Source: Gracilaria domingensis | Taxonomy: Eukaryota > Rhodophyta > Florideophyceae > Gracilariales > Gracilariaceae | Direction of reading: 5' to 3' | NCBI GenBank assembly: GCA_022539475.1 | Contig: VCMS01000019.1 | Span: 62,001-126,000, forward strand | Length of the DNA stretch: 64,000 bases | Shown: positions 1 through 10,799 of the stretch, one piece after another | Layout of the letters: each line of letters starts with the position of its first letter | Position numbering within the stretch: position 1 is the first letter of the stretch | Translations under genes and position numbers: made by a program | The notes under the pieces: model-generated | Seen by the model: the letters and a program-made list of their open reading frames with translations, nothing else | Databases searched by the model: none | What the model was told of the DNA's origin: nothing

Positions 1-140
1 GCGCGCGTATGGGAACCACCAAGGGCGCCTATCGCTTCCTGTTCGACGGCCATAGAATTAACGAAGAGGATACACCAGAGACTTTGGACATGCAGGAACT
101 CGATTGCGTCGACGCCATGGTTTCGCAACTGGGCGGTTAA
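1..140 (+). CDS. SUMO: SUMO (small ubiquitin-like modifier), C-terminal part; 5' end outside window
   Basis: The reading frame open from base 3 encodes the last 45 residues of a SUMO-type modifier, which is conjugated through its C-terminal Gly-Gly to lysines of nuclear target proteins. The visible stretch contains RFLFDGHRINEEDTPETLDM, the beta-grasp segment typical of SUMO (plant and animal proteins read RFLFDGRR or RFLFEGQR followed by TP..L.M), then a VDAMVSQLGG end that resembles plant SUMO (IDAMLHQTGG). The stop codon directly follows the Gly-Gly, so there is no C-terminal extension to be removed by a SUMO protease. Ubiquitin and Rad60/NIP45 SUMO-like domains fit less well: the former lacks the FLFDG segment and the latter does not end in GG. 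The gene runs tail-to-tail with the large gene that follows, about 130 bases away. Confidence 0.85.
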   Translation, partial: ARMGTTKGAYRFLFDGHRINEEDTPETLDMQELDCVDAMVSQLGG

Positions 141-274
141 CTTCTCAACTTACAGCCTCATCGCTAGGTTACTCCCCACCCCGCTTGTCTCGTAGTAAAC
201 GTGCTCTACACTCGCTGTCTTTCGTGAAAATCCACAATCCCTATCACAGCTCACGCTTTTCTTTTAGTCTGTTG

Positions 275-3200
275 TCATCCAACTCTATCGTACAAATCTC
301 GTATTGTTCCTTCAATGCGCAGCACCCCCTTTTCCCCTTCACACCCCACACTCGCCGCAATCCCTCGCTTCAACGATGCGCCAAGCTGGTCAAATTCGTC
401 TAGAAGGTCCCCGTCCACGCAGTACATCGCCGGCCGCCCATAAGCTGAGCGAAACCTCTCGTGAGTGCACCCGCTCTTGCGTCCGCCCACCTCACTAAGC
501 TTGCTTACTTCGCGCTCAACCGCGCTCAACAGCTCATACGCCTCTGAAGACATTGACACTGCACACATGAGCGCCCCATTCACCGTCCCACAGAACACAG
601 CTTCACTCCGCCTGTTAAAGAACGGTTTTTCCGCCATCGTGGAAAGCCTTTCACCTTCCAGTTCCCAATCTTCCATTTCGTTCACTTTTTCGCTTCTGCT
701 AAAGCACCCCACGTTCAATCGCATAGCTATGTCATTCATATTAAAACTATGATAGCACACCAGGTTTCTGGGTACACCGTGGTGCCGTGGGTCTTGCTCA
801 GGATCTATACTTTCAGCAATGGGCTGTTCCGGCGCAACAACCACCTGAACAGCACCTATAACACCTCCCATATCTTCCACGTCCAGGTTGTCATCATCAT
901 TCTCGTTATCCTCTATGTTTGCCACGTCAGAACCCTCGCTATCTTCATTGTCGGCATTATCGCTTTCTTCCATGTGAACCTCTTCAATACCATGCACGTC
1001 GCCGATCTCATGGCCAACATCCATGTTATCCGATGGTGTTAGCAATCCAGTCGCTTCGGGTGTGGTGGCAGAATAGTCGGATCCAATTTCAGGAGGCATC
1101 TCGTCGTATTCTTGACCTAGAGTGGAGGGTATTGCATCCTGCGAAGCTGAATCCTGGGATGCAATGATTCTGTCACCTTCAGTTTCCATTGCCATTACCA
1201 CCGAGATATATGGAGAGTTCACAGATCCATCTTTCTTTAGAACCTCCACACGCCGGGGAGCATCTAATTCTTCATATCCAAGAGAAAATAAATTTCCGAG
1301 TCTATCCACACCTATCATCTGGCCTCGATCGATAAGAACCGCATCTGAAACCACACGCTTTCTAAAGTCACTTCTGTCCCGAACCAGCTTTTCAACTCCT
1401 GCGTGGATCTGGAAGAAAGCTACCGAGTCTTTTCGATCAACGACACAGATCATGTCTTCTTGAACACTCAGACTCATAACCAAGGTACGTACGGACGCTC
1501 GGGCTATTTCTACAAGTGAGTCCTTCGATGGAACCAATGCAAGTAAAATGATATCTGCGTTACATGATATGGCGAGCATATCCGCACTTGGATGTGGACA
1601 CCCGGCCAGTACAGCGCCTGGAAGAACAAGCTCAGTACAGAGCTGAAACTGTACTCGTTCTTCTCCGTGTCCTGAAGAGCCTTTCTTTGTAACAGAACGT
1701 AACGAATACAGAAGTAGGCGACCACGCAAGCACTTGTCATGTGGACCTAAGTCTCGCAGCCCCCATGAAGTCCCCACAACCAAGAAATCATTCCATTTCG
1801 TCAGTACGTGAACCAGCTCTCCACTAAGTAAGGAAATCTTGCCCAATCGTTTTCGAGTCCGCTTGCTATATACCTGGAGTTGAGAGGACTCTGACATACT
1901 GGCCAGATTTGCCTGGGGGTTCTCATCATCTTTGACGGCATTATGCTCCATGACCGTCGCCACTACAACACAGTTTCTCAATGTTGGCGCTTGCGCAACT
2001 CTCCGCGGTGTATGTCCTACGAGGATTGAACGGACGGATACCTCACTCTTTCGCCGAAGACTGCATATGTACAAAGAATCGTCTTCCGCTACCGCGGCGA
2101 AACATCTCTCTGCGCCAAATACCGAAAATGAACAGCTCGCATTCGTTTCCGGAAAGGCTAAAGGAGTCCATCGCAGCTTCCTCCCTCCGTGACTCGTACA
2201 CATCCACAATCGTTCAGTCTGACATAAGAGCACCCTGCCAATGGCTACGGTCACAGGTTTTACAACTACTGGTCTGTAACCGAGCTTTCTGTGAAGCTCG
2301 AGAACAAGATGCCCAGCAGCATTTGGAGAGTCGGGGGCAACAATATCCATATCATCCTCTTCACCAAAGCTGAAGCAAATCACGGACCCATCTCTCAGTC
2401 CAGCCATAACCAGACGTCGATGATCAAGCTCCAATGCACAAATGCTCTCAGGAACGGCAGTCATTGTGTTCGCATGTATGTAACTCTTGACCAAGTCTTG
2501 GTCGAGCTCCCCAGGTGGATTGGTATTCATGTGAGTTGAAGCGCCACGCATCTCATTTCCATGTGCCGCACTTTCAGGGCGTTCCGTGCCGCCATCTGCC
2601 CGAATATCCCATGGCCGAGTTGCTCGGCAATCAACAACTTCCAGAGTGGGTCCAAGCAAACGTACTTCGATTGACGGCGCGTATGTACCAAGAATAACCA
2701 TAGGCGGCAGCCTTGGGGAGCTGATGTCATGATCAGAATGAGTGACAGTCCACTCTGGCACTTTGATGCAGCTGAGTTCATGATCTAGAATTGCACTTGC
2801 AACGATATACAGTCCCCTTGTTGGTTCTGATGGGAAACATTTCAAGAGATAGAGGATGGGTTTCAATCCATGGGGACGAACGAGAGACACGAGAATGAAC
2901 CCAGCGCCTATAGTTCCCACGGAGATGGTTCCTTCTTCTGGAGGGTGCCAGTCAAGAATCTTGCTGTACAAGGACTCCCGAACGGAATTGTTGACAATCT
3001 TACCAATGAGGTCCACATCGCATGCCTTCTTCATAAAGATGAACCTGATGCCCTTCTCATATATCTGTGCTACGACACCGTCCTCGATTCTTCCAAGCTC
3101 GATAGTTCTACAGGTAGAAAGAATCCCCACAGCATCAGTGCCATCTACAAGCTGGGCAACGACGGAGTTTTCAAGAGGCTGCCGCGAATGATGGCCGATT

Positions 3201-5521
3201 CCTTCTGGTGGTACCGTCAAAAAGAGACCAGTCATTTCTGCAAACGTAAGTAAAAGACCAGTGTCGAAGGAAGCATCCTTTGTGAACTGCAAAGGCCAGA
3301 TATCATTGCAAGCGCGAAACGCGGGTGGGCTAGCGGCAAGAACGCTTACTGGTGCCCCTGGGCGAATGATACGAATACATCCTTGACGTCCAGTACCAGT
3401 GCAAGCAATAATTTCAGACTCCGCATCACTACCGTGAATAACATGCTCTAAGGCTGTCTGATGGATCGGTATTTGGTTTGACAGAGGGTCCGCAAGATCA
3501 AGGTTTTCTATGTGGTGATCCATGGAAGAACCGCTACTATACCCGGGCGGGTCCGGTCGAGTTCGGGGTTGCTCGCGCCTGGTACTCTTGCTGACATCTC
3601 CCTGCGAGGGACTTATAACAAAGTCTATGATTGGGCACATATTGAGAAACTCTTGCCGGACGTCAAGGCCATATTGCAACATACCAAGGTTAACCCCGCA
3701 GCACGCCGGTTGCACGGTCTTTGGAGCTTGCTGCTTTTGCTGCTCTGACGGGAGCCGTAACTGTCGCAGAGAGCCGTCCGCCGCATCGTTCGCAACGAAG
3801 ATTAGTTTCTGATCCAGAGCTGCGATTGACCTTGCAGGGCCAACGTCTCCTACGTACTCCACGCTGAAGTTACGCTTTGGAGCTGTTCTTATGCGGTCAC
3901 CGCCAGGTATACGGAATGTGGTGGTGCCTTCCCTCACTGAATCGCTCCAACGCAAAACGAACATGGCCCCACTTTCCATGACGAAGTACAGACCACTTCC
4001 GTCACCGTGCTCATCGCAAAAGTGATCTCTTGCATCCACCCATGCAGTGGCTACTCCGTTTTCAACACCAGCGTCGAGAGTTATGTATGGTGGCACAAAC
4101 AAGTACGACATATAGTCGCTGTCGATGCTGAAGTCGCTCTGTCCCGTATACGGATATCTCGACATGACGCGTCGAGTAAGCAGCGGAAAGGCAGGAGGGT
4201 TACCAGAGCGCCAAAAAGTACTGCGACGATGGAAATTGACGGCAGGAGGTTCAGTGGGGCGTGCGGCTGGAGTCTGAGTGGGAGTAACAAAGCCTTCTTG
4301 ACCATGGGTGTTTCCCGAATCACTTCCTCCCGCAGATGAGCCAGGTGTGTGAACACCACTCGTATCGGGCCCTGCCAATGAGACAGGCGCCTCCGGAGTG
4401 GAGTTGGTGAAGTCCATGTCATCATGCGGTATAGGTGTCTCCTCAACCAACCTCGACACGACACGGTCGGTTAAACGCCTTTCATCTTGTTGGCGTGAAA
4501 AGAGATCATCTCTCCTTGAGGTCAAAGGGTTGTCTGAAGCGTGGGCATTGATTATGACGCTTCGTGCATCACCGGCAATGATCTTGTTTTCAACGAAAAC
4601 GGCAAACAGAAAGGGGCAGCCCGTCAACCTGGTGACTGCGGCGGCCGGAGGAGTAGGGCGCACCGATTCGCCTGTTAGTTGAGAGGTGGCACGCGCAACA
4701 GCGACGTCGTCGGGATGGGTGGCGCATGTGATCATGGATCCCACATATGTGATGGAAAGGCCACCTGACGAGTCGGGCGGAACGCCGACAGTGTAGAGCG
4801 CAATGACCTGCTCCTTCCCCTTCTGGAGCAAGGCGACAAGAATCGCGTCACCAGGAACACCTTCGTCATCCTCGAGAAAGTCAATGGAAAGAATTGTGCC
4901 GTCGACGTCAACCGAGGCTATTTTACCGGCGTTGACGCGCTTAGGAAGAAAGAGGACGGGAAAGACAGAGATGAGGGACTGCAAACTAGCTACGGCTACC
5001 ATACGCTTGCGCGGATGTGTTGCAAGCAGACGGGCGGTGCGTCTTACGGCGCTGGTCGGCGGCAGTTGTGAGAGCGGAAACATGTTGACGTGCTCGGCAA
5101 TGCGCAGACACGAAGATCGCTCATCAAACTGCATGAAGCTGAGCGTGGAGTGATCGCGCAACACGACAAGCACATCCCTGCCAGGCACCAGCGAGCTAAC
5201 AGCGGCAATGTCAAGAATGCGCGTGAAGAAGTTGTGTCTCGTGAGCGAGGTGAGCGACAGTGTCGGGCGATGCAGCGCGAAGAGCTCGACGGCGGTGTCG
5301 GTGGCGACGACCAGCTGGCGGCACGAGCGCAGCGAAGGGGGCGACGAGGGAGGCGGATGCGACGGCGGCAGCGCATGCGGCGGCAGCATGCAGCAGGAGA
5401 TGCATCGCGTGACGGACTGGGAGGGCACCAGCGTGCGGACGAAGAGCGCGGGCTTGTGCGGCGCCTTGGGCGGCGCTTGCGCCGCCTCGGGCGCGGCCGA
5501 GGGCGCGTTGAGAATGGCCAT
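275..5521 (-). CDS. DDB1/CPSF160/SF3B3-family protein (MMS1-type N-terminus and CPSF-A C-terminus)
   Basis: A 1748-residue protein of the seven-bladed triple-propeller family that includes DDB1, CPSF160 and the splicing factor SF3B3/RSE1. The N-terminal third has the MMS1-like pattern (DVLVVLRDHSTLSFMQFDE, then a segment on ATHPRKRMVAVAS). The middle has the typical IIACTGTGRQGCIRIIR propeller entry. The last 60 residues (FRSAYGRPAMYCVDGDLLDE) match the CPSF-A ending, where family members read FRS..N....GFIDGDLIE. It is longer than DDB1 (about 1140), SF3B3 (about 1220) and CPSF160 (about 1440). The excess lies in Ser/Pro-rich linkers and a very acidic segment near residue 1550. I cannot assign it to one subfamily; a divergent plant-type CPSF-A paralogue is possible. 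The ATG at 5521 is preferred because the open frame upstream has no ATG. It shares a GC-rich promoter with the divergent ALYREF gene. Confidence 0.8.
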   Translation of the reverse strand: MAILNAPSAAPEAAQAPPKAPHKPALFVRTLVPSQSVTRCISCCMLPPHALPPSHPPPSSPPSLRSCRQLVVATDTAVELFALHRPTLSLTSLTRHNFFTRILDIAAVSSLVPGRDVLVVLRDHSTLSFMQFDERSSCLRIAEHVNMFPLSQLPPTSAVRRTARLLATHPRKRMVAVASLQSLISVFPVLFLPKRVNAGKIASVDVDGTILSIDFLEDDEGVPGDAILVALLQKGKEQVIALYTVGVPPDSSGGLSITYVGSMITCATHPDDVAVARATSQLTGESVRPTPPAAAVTRLTGCPFLFAVFVENKIIAGDARSVIINAHASDNPLTSRRDDLFSRQQDERRLTDRVVSRLVEETPIPHDDMDFTNSTPEAPVSLAGPDTSGVHTPGSSAGGSDSGNTHGQEGFVTPTQTPAARPTEPPAVNFHRRSTFWRSGNPPAFPLLTRRVMSRYPYTGQSDFSIDSDYMSYLFVPPYITLDAGVENGVATAWVDARDHFCDEHGDGSGLYFVMESGAMFVLRWSDSVREGTTTFRIPGGDRIRTAPKRNFSVEYVGDVGPARSIAALDQKLIFVANDAADGSLRQLRLPSEQQKQQAPKTVQPACCGVNLGMLQYGLDVRQEFLNMCPIIDFVISPSQGDVSKSTRREQPRTRPDPPGYSSGSSMDHHIENLDLADPLSNQIPIHQTALEHVIHGSDAESEIIACTGTGRQGCIRIIRPGAPVSVLAASPPAFRACNDIWPLQFTKDASFDTGLLLTFAEMTGLFLTVPPEGIGHHSRQPLENSVVAQLVDGTDAVGILSTCRTIELGRIEDGVVAQIYEKGIRFIFMKKACDVDLIGKIVNNSVRESLYSKILDWHPPEEGTISVGTIGAGFILVSLVRPHGLKPILYLLKCFPSEPTRGLYIVASAILDHELSCIKVPEWTVTHSDHDISSPRLPPMVILGTYAPSIEVRLLGPTLEVVDCRATRPWDIRADGGTERPESAAHGNEMRGASTHMNTNPPGELDQDLVKSYIHANTMTAVPESICALELDHRRLVMAGLRDGSVICFSFGEEDDMDIVAPDSPNAAGHLVLELHRKLGYRPVVVKPVTVAIGRVLLCQTERLWMCTSHGGRKLRWTPLAFPETNASCSFSVFGAERCFAAVAEDDSLYICSLRRKSEVSVRSILVGHTPRRVAQAPTLRNCVVVATVMEHNAVKDDENPQANLASMSESSQLQVYSKRTRKRLGKISLLSGELVHVLTKWNDFLVVGTSWGLRDLGPHDKCLRGRLLLYSLRSVTKKGSSGHGEERVQFQLCTELVLPGAVLAGCPHPSADMLAISCNADIILLALVPSKDSLVEIARASVRTLVMSLSVQEDMICVVDRKDSVAFFQIHAGVEKLVRDRSDFRKRVVSDAVLIDRGQMIGVDRLGNLFSLGYEELDAPRRVEVLKKDGSVNSPYISVVMAMETEGDRIIASQDSASQDAIPSTLGQEYDEMPPEIGSDYSATTPEATGLLTPSDNMDVGHEIGDVHGIEEVHMEESDNADNEDSEGSDVANIEDNENDDDNLDVEDMGGVIGAVQVVVAPEQPIAESIDPEQDPRHHGVPRNLVCYHSFNMNDIAMRLNVGCFSRSEKVNEMEDWELEGERLSTMAEKPFFNRRSEAVFCGTVNGALMCAVSMSSEAYELLSAVEREVSKLSEVGGRKSGCTHERFRSAYGRPAMYCVDGDLLDEFDQLGASLKRGIAASVGCEGEKGVLRIEGTIRDLYDRVG

Positions 5522-6047
5522 GCGGACGGCGCTGCGCACGAAGACGCGGCGACGCGCCGAAGTGCAGCGGCAGCCGCGCTGTGCTGCTGCGCGGTGTGCT
5601 TCCGCTGTCCGTGCGCGCGCGCTGCGCGCCGCGAATCGCGCGCGAATCGCGGCCGCTGACACGAGACTCCGGCTCGACCAACAGGATCATCCCCGCGTGA
5701 TCCGGTCCTGCGGCGTTTTGCGGCGCCGCCGCGCGTCCAACGCAGCAGCGCTGTTTTGGCGCGCGCGCGCCTCGCCAATTCCCGCGCGCGCCGCGCCGTG
5801 CCGCGTTTGTTTGTATTCCAAACGCGGCCGTCGGCCGCCCGCCAGCGCCCGACTCGCGCCATCTATCTATCTACCTACTTCGCCCGACCCCTGCCGCGCA
5901 CCCGCCCCCTCAGCGCCCGCCGCCTTCTGCAGCCGTCCCCTCCGCCCCCACCCGCCCCCACCCGCCCCCACCCGCCCCCCCCCGCTCAGTTTTTCTCCCC
6001 TTCTCCACCACCCCCTCGCCGTGCGCCCCTTCCCCACGCCCGCCAAC
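5522..6047. promoter_or_regulatory. GC-rich divergent promoter between the DDB1-family gene and ALYREF
   Basis: About 525 bases separate the two divergent ATG codons. The left half is extremely CpG-rich, with many GCGCGC runs. The right half is a strand-biased C/T tract that includes four near-identical CCCGCCCCCA units around 5945-5980. Long open frames exist here on both strands, but they lack ATG starts and their translations are low-complexity Arg/Ala/Pro, so I read this as promoter plus 5' leaders. No clear TATA box was found. Confidence 0.5.
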
Positions 6048-6916
6048 ATGCTCAACATCGACCGCCCCCTCGACGACATCATCAAGGAGTCCATCCAGGC
6101 CAAGCGTGCCGACCGCTCCGCCCGCCGCCGCGAGCAAACCACCAAGCGCAAGGCCGCCGCCCCCCCAAGGCCCGCGCCCCCTCCACCGCCTCCGCCGCCG
6201 CCCCCCCAGCAGAGCGCAGTCCCGACAAGGAAGCCAGTCTCCCCGCCGCAAAGGCTCGCCGCTCCATCTCCAAGAAGCGCAAGAACCGCCGCAAGGCGAA
6301 CGCCTCTGCCCCCACCCCTTCCGAACCCCAAAACAACCCTCGTTCAGACCCTGCCCCGTCTCCTCCTGTCGCCGACGTCGCGCCGCACTACCTCTCCTCG
6401 TCGGCGCGACGCTCAAACGGCGTCAAAGTCGCCGTCTCTAACCTGCACCCTGGCGTCACACAGAGTGATATTGCCGAGCTCTTCGAGACCGTCGGCCCGC
6501 TCAAGAGTGCCGTTCTGCCGCGCTATCAGAACGGCACCTCTTCTTGTGAGGCTGAAGTAGTCTTTGAGAACATGCCGGATGCATTAGAGGCCATCAAGAG
6601 GTATAACCTCGTGCCTCTGGACAACCAGCCGCTGCAAATCACCCTGGTCACCACTCGTTCCAAGAACTCTAGGGAGAACCCGTCGAAAAAGTCCCAGTCA
6701 ATGGAAGAAGATTACCGTGACCGATCTCGCTCTCCAGAGAATGATAACTTCGATCGCAAGGAGTCGCCTTCCTTTGCCGATCGCAACCGTAACGGCCAAC
6801 AAGGCCGCCGTGCCCGCCGCCGCAACCGGAGGCAGTACAGGGCCCCGGGGTCAGGCCCTAACCAGGAGCGCGACGAACGCGATCGTCGTGATGACCGCGA
6901 TGGTTATGCTGACTAG
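6048..6916 (+). CDS. ALYREF: ALYREF/Yra1-type mRNA-export adaptor, interrupted by an apparent 1-bp frameshift
   Basis: ALY/REF proteins bind spliced mRNA and the helicase UAP56 and hand the message to the nuclear export receptor. The ATG at 6048 opens with MLNIDRPLDDIIKESIQ, which carries the LDDIIK UAP56-binding motif that begins all REF proteins, followed by a basic linker. The single RRM lies in another frame (NGVKVAVSNLHPGVTQSDIA, then SSCEAEVVFENMPDALEAIK) and is followed by an RD/RS-rich tail ending DDRDGYAD. The frame changes within the Pro/Ala linker. A run of seven C at 6160-6166 is the likeliest site, since one more C would give an uninterrupted protein of about 289 residues, normal for the family. 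No convincing GT-AG intron fits. It could be a sequencing error in the homopolymer or a real lesion. Confidence 0.8.
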
Positions 6917-8339
6917 TGCGTCGTTTGGCTCATAGCGTTTCTTTGCCGCCCATCTGCGGCCATGTTTCTTTTTGCTTTGTTTTTGTCATCCTTCGTTTGT
7001 GCAAAGCGTGACCGGGCATTTCCCAGCACACGTGCCGCTCAACTCTTCATGGAGGCGGGCGTTCCCCTTTGCCCTCTGGTTGTATTAAATTTGGACGCTT
7101 GAGCTTTGGCTCCTCTTCGTTTGGGCGTGTTTTTCATCATGGAAAATGGGTGTTCGCTGAAGGTTGTACTTGAAGGACTGTTAGGAACCAGGTGAGCCGC
7201 GCGGAAACAGAACACGATTTGGGGAACCTTGTAGAGGGTCGAGTTCTGCTTCTGCTGCGTTGTTCACGATTTGCAGCTTGGGTGTTGAGTTTGGAATTTG
7301 CGCTTTTTGCCTTGTTCCTCCGCCCAAGTTGCGAATTGTGCAAACTAGTCTCGCGGTCCTTAGAGCGTTCTCGGTATACAGCGACATGACCTTCGGCTCC
7401 CTTTCGCCTTCTTTTTCTTCCGCGTTTTCAAACTCTCCGAAGGGAAGTCGGTTTCATATACATACATATATGCACCGGAATTCCCATCTCCGATCGTGCG
7501 TTGTTCTATGTAGTCGGACACCTGTCGGGCGTCGCGGCGATTAGTTTGTTATTCGGCGACACGCGCAATCGTGAATTCCGATCTTCGGATTGGTTTTTGA
7601 TTTGGTACACTGCTGATCGATGGCGAATATCGAAGTTTGCGATGACTTCGGAAGGAACACGGAAAGGTAAGTTTGAAACTACGAATTTTCTCCGCGAACG
7701 GTAGACCCATTCTTTCAATCGCAAGGGCAGACGCCGCCCGCTTGGCTTCAAACTTGTAGTCTTTCACCAGTGATGAGAATGACTTTCGTCAATATGTTGT
7801 AGTCTTCCACGCGCCAGTATTGACAACGGGTAGAATCATCTCGTGCCTTCCTCCTCTCCTGAACGTAGACCGCCAGTTGCCGAAAGTCCGCTGCTCCAAC
7901 ACGCTGATTGCGGACGTTTCAACGAACCATGGGCCGTAGTAGCACATACATTCATGTTCGTCTATGTGTGCAATGAAAGTATAGACAAGAATCGGACATG
8001 GATGTTGTCCATGTCCGTCTCAGCAATAGACTATACCTGCAGGCTCGTAACTACTCTCTCATCTCACGCTCTTGGAAGCAGAATGATGAGGGAGGGCTGC
8101 AGGGCTCATTTTGCGGCGCTACAGGAAGTCCTTTAACGCGGACAAAAGCACCCAGCTACAGGGCTAAAGTAAAACAATCTACACATAGTTACCCCTGGCT
8201 AAGAGAGCTAACAACTGAGGAGGATTTCTTGTCAACGTAGGTAAGTCAAAGTCGCGGCGTTGTGTTAGTGCAGAAATTTCTGATGATCTCACGCGTTCGT
8301 CGAAGGGGATCATAGAACAAAATGTTCCGCGCTCTCCTA
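6917..8339. other. Intergenic region with no recognisable gene
   Basis: About 1.4 kb downstream of ALYREF. The open frames are short and show no family resemblance. It holds a short CATA/TATA-rich stretch near 7460 and a perfect hairpin at 7993-8017, listed separately. Confidence 0.5.
7993..8017. repeat. Perfect hairpin, 10-bp arms and 5-nt loop
   Basis: CGGACATGGA at 7993-8002 is followed after TGTTG by its exact reverse complement TCCATGTCCG at 8008-8017. It is intergenic and not inside any gene I accept. Function unknown. Confidence 0.8.
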
Positions 8340-8710
8340 AACGTTTATGTCGCAATCGCATCTTAAGTCTTCTTTTCTGCATATAAGAAGCTACAGTATG
8401 AAGGAACGGAACGTGGCCCGTGTAGGCCCGTGTAAAGCTGTTCCAGTAAGACTTTTGCTTCTCTAGCTCTTGCTGAGTCTTGAGTAAACTCTGGCAGGTT
8501 GGAAAACGACGTTCGCTCTCGAGACGACTTTCAACTTTGCCTTCACATCCAATATATTAGTTTCCACTGTTGTCTGTTCATGAAGTGGTAACTGAAGTCC
8601 GCTCTTCGCCAGTGCGTCAACACCATCGTTGTGAATTACTGCCCAACATATGAACGCTCTATTGGAGAGACAATTTACATGTGCTAATAGGTTTTGATGA
8701 GCAATACCAG
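8340..8710 (-). mobile_element. Degenerate LINE-type retrotransposon relic (RNase H / C-terminal part of ORF2)
   Basis: Read on the minus strand, the stretch translates in pieces to LLAHVNCLSNRAFICWAV, then NDGVDALAKSGLQLPLHEQT and EQLYTG. These correspond piece by piece to the relic at 20052-20730 (QLAHALHAQSS, ERVDSLTKSGLKLQLNQQT, AQFYTG). That places it at the end of an RNase H domain and the following linker of a non-LTR retrotransposon polyprotein. Frames are broken and the Cys/His ending is not preserved. It lies just downstream of DDX41 and is certainly inactive. Confidence 0.65.
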
Positions 8711-8752
8711 TCTACATTGCGACACAATTAGTCTAGTGTGTCCAATGATGTA

Positions 8753-10711
<1,959 letters not shown>

Positions 10712-10718
10712 TTAGACG

Positions 10719-10720
<2 letters not shown>

Positions 10721-10749
<29 letters not shown>
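10721..10749. repeat. (GA)n microsatellite
   Basis: An almost pure AG dinucleotide run of about 28 bases, roughly 90 bases upstream of the DDX41 ATG, so probably in its promoter or 5' leader. A CTACCTA-G-TAGGTAG palindrome (10785-10799) follows and is discussed under findings. Confidence 0.9.
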
Positions 10750-10751
<2 letters not shown>

Positions 10752-10799
10752 CGCAACGGAGAAACAGGAACAAAACGAACGCCACTACCTAGTAGGTAG

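Noticed and set aside
5044-6560. Long open frames across the DDB1-family/ALYREF promoter on both strands
   Set aside because: Non-ATG starts and GC-driven composition. Only the part from the ATG at 6048 carries a recognisable motif.
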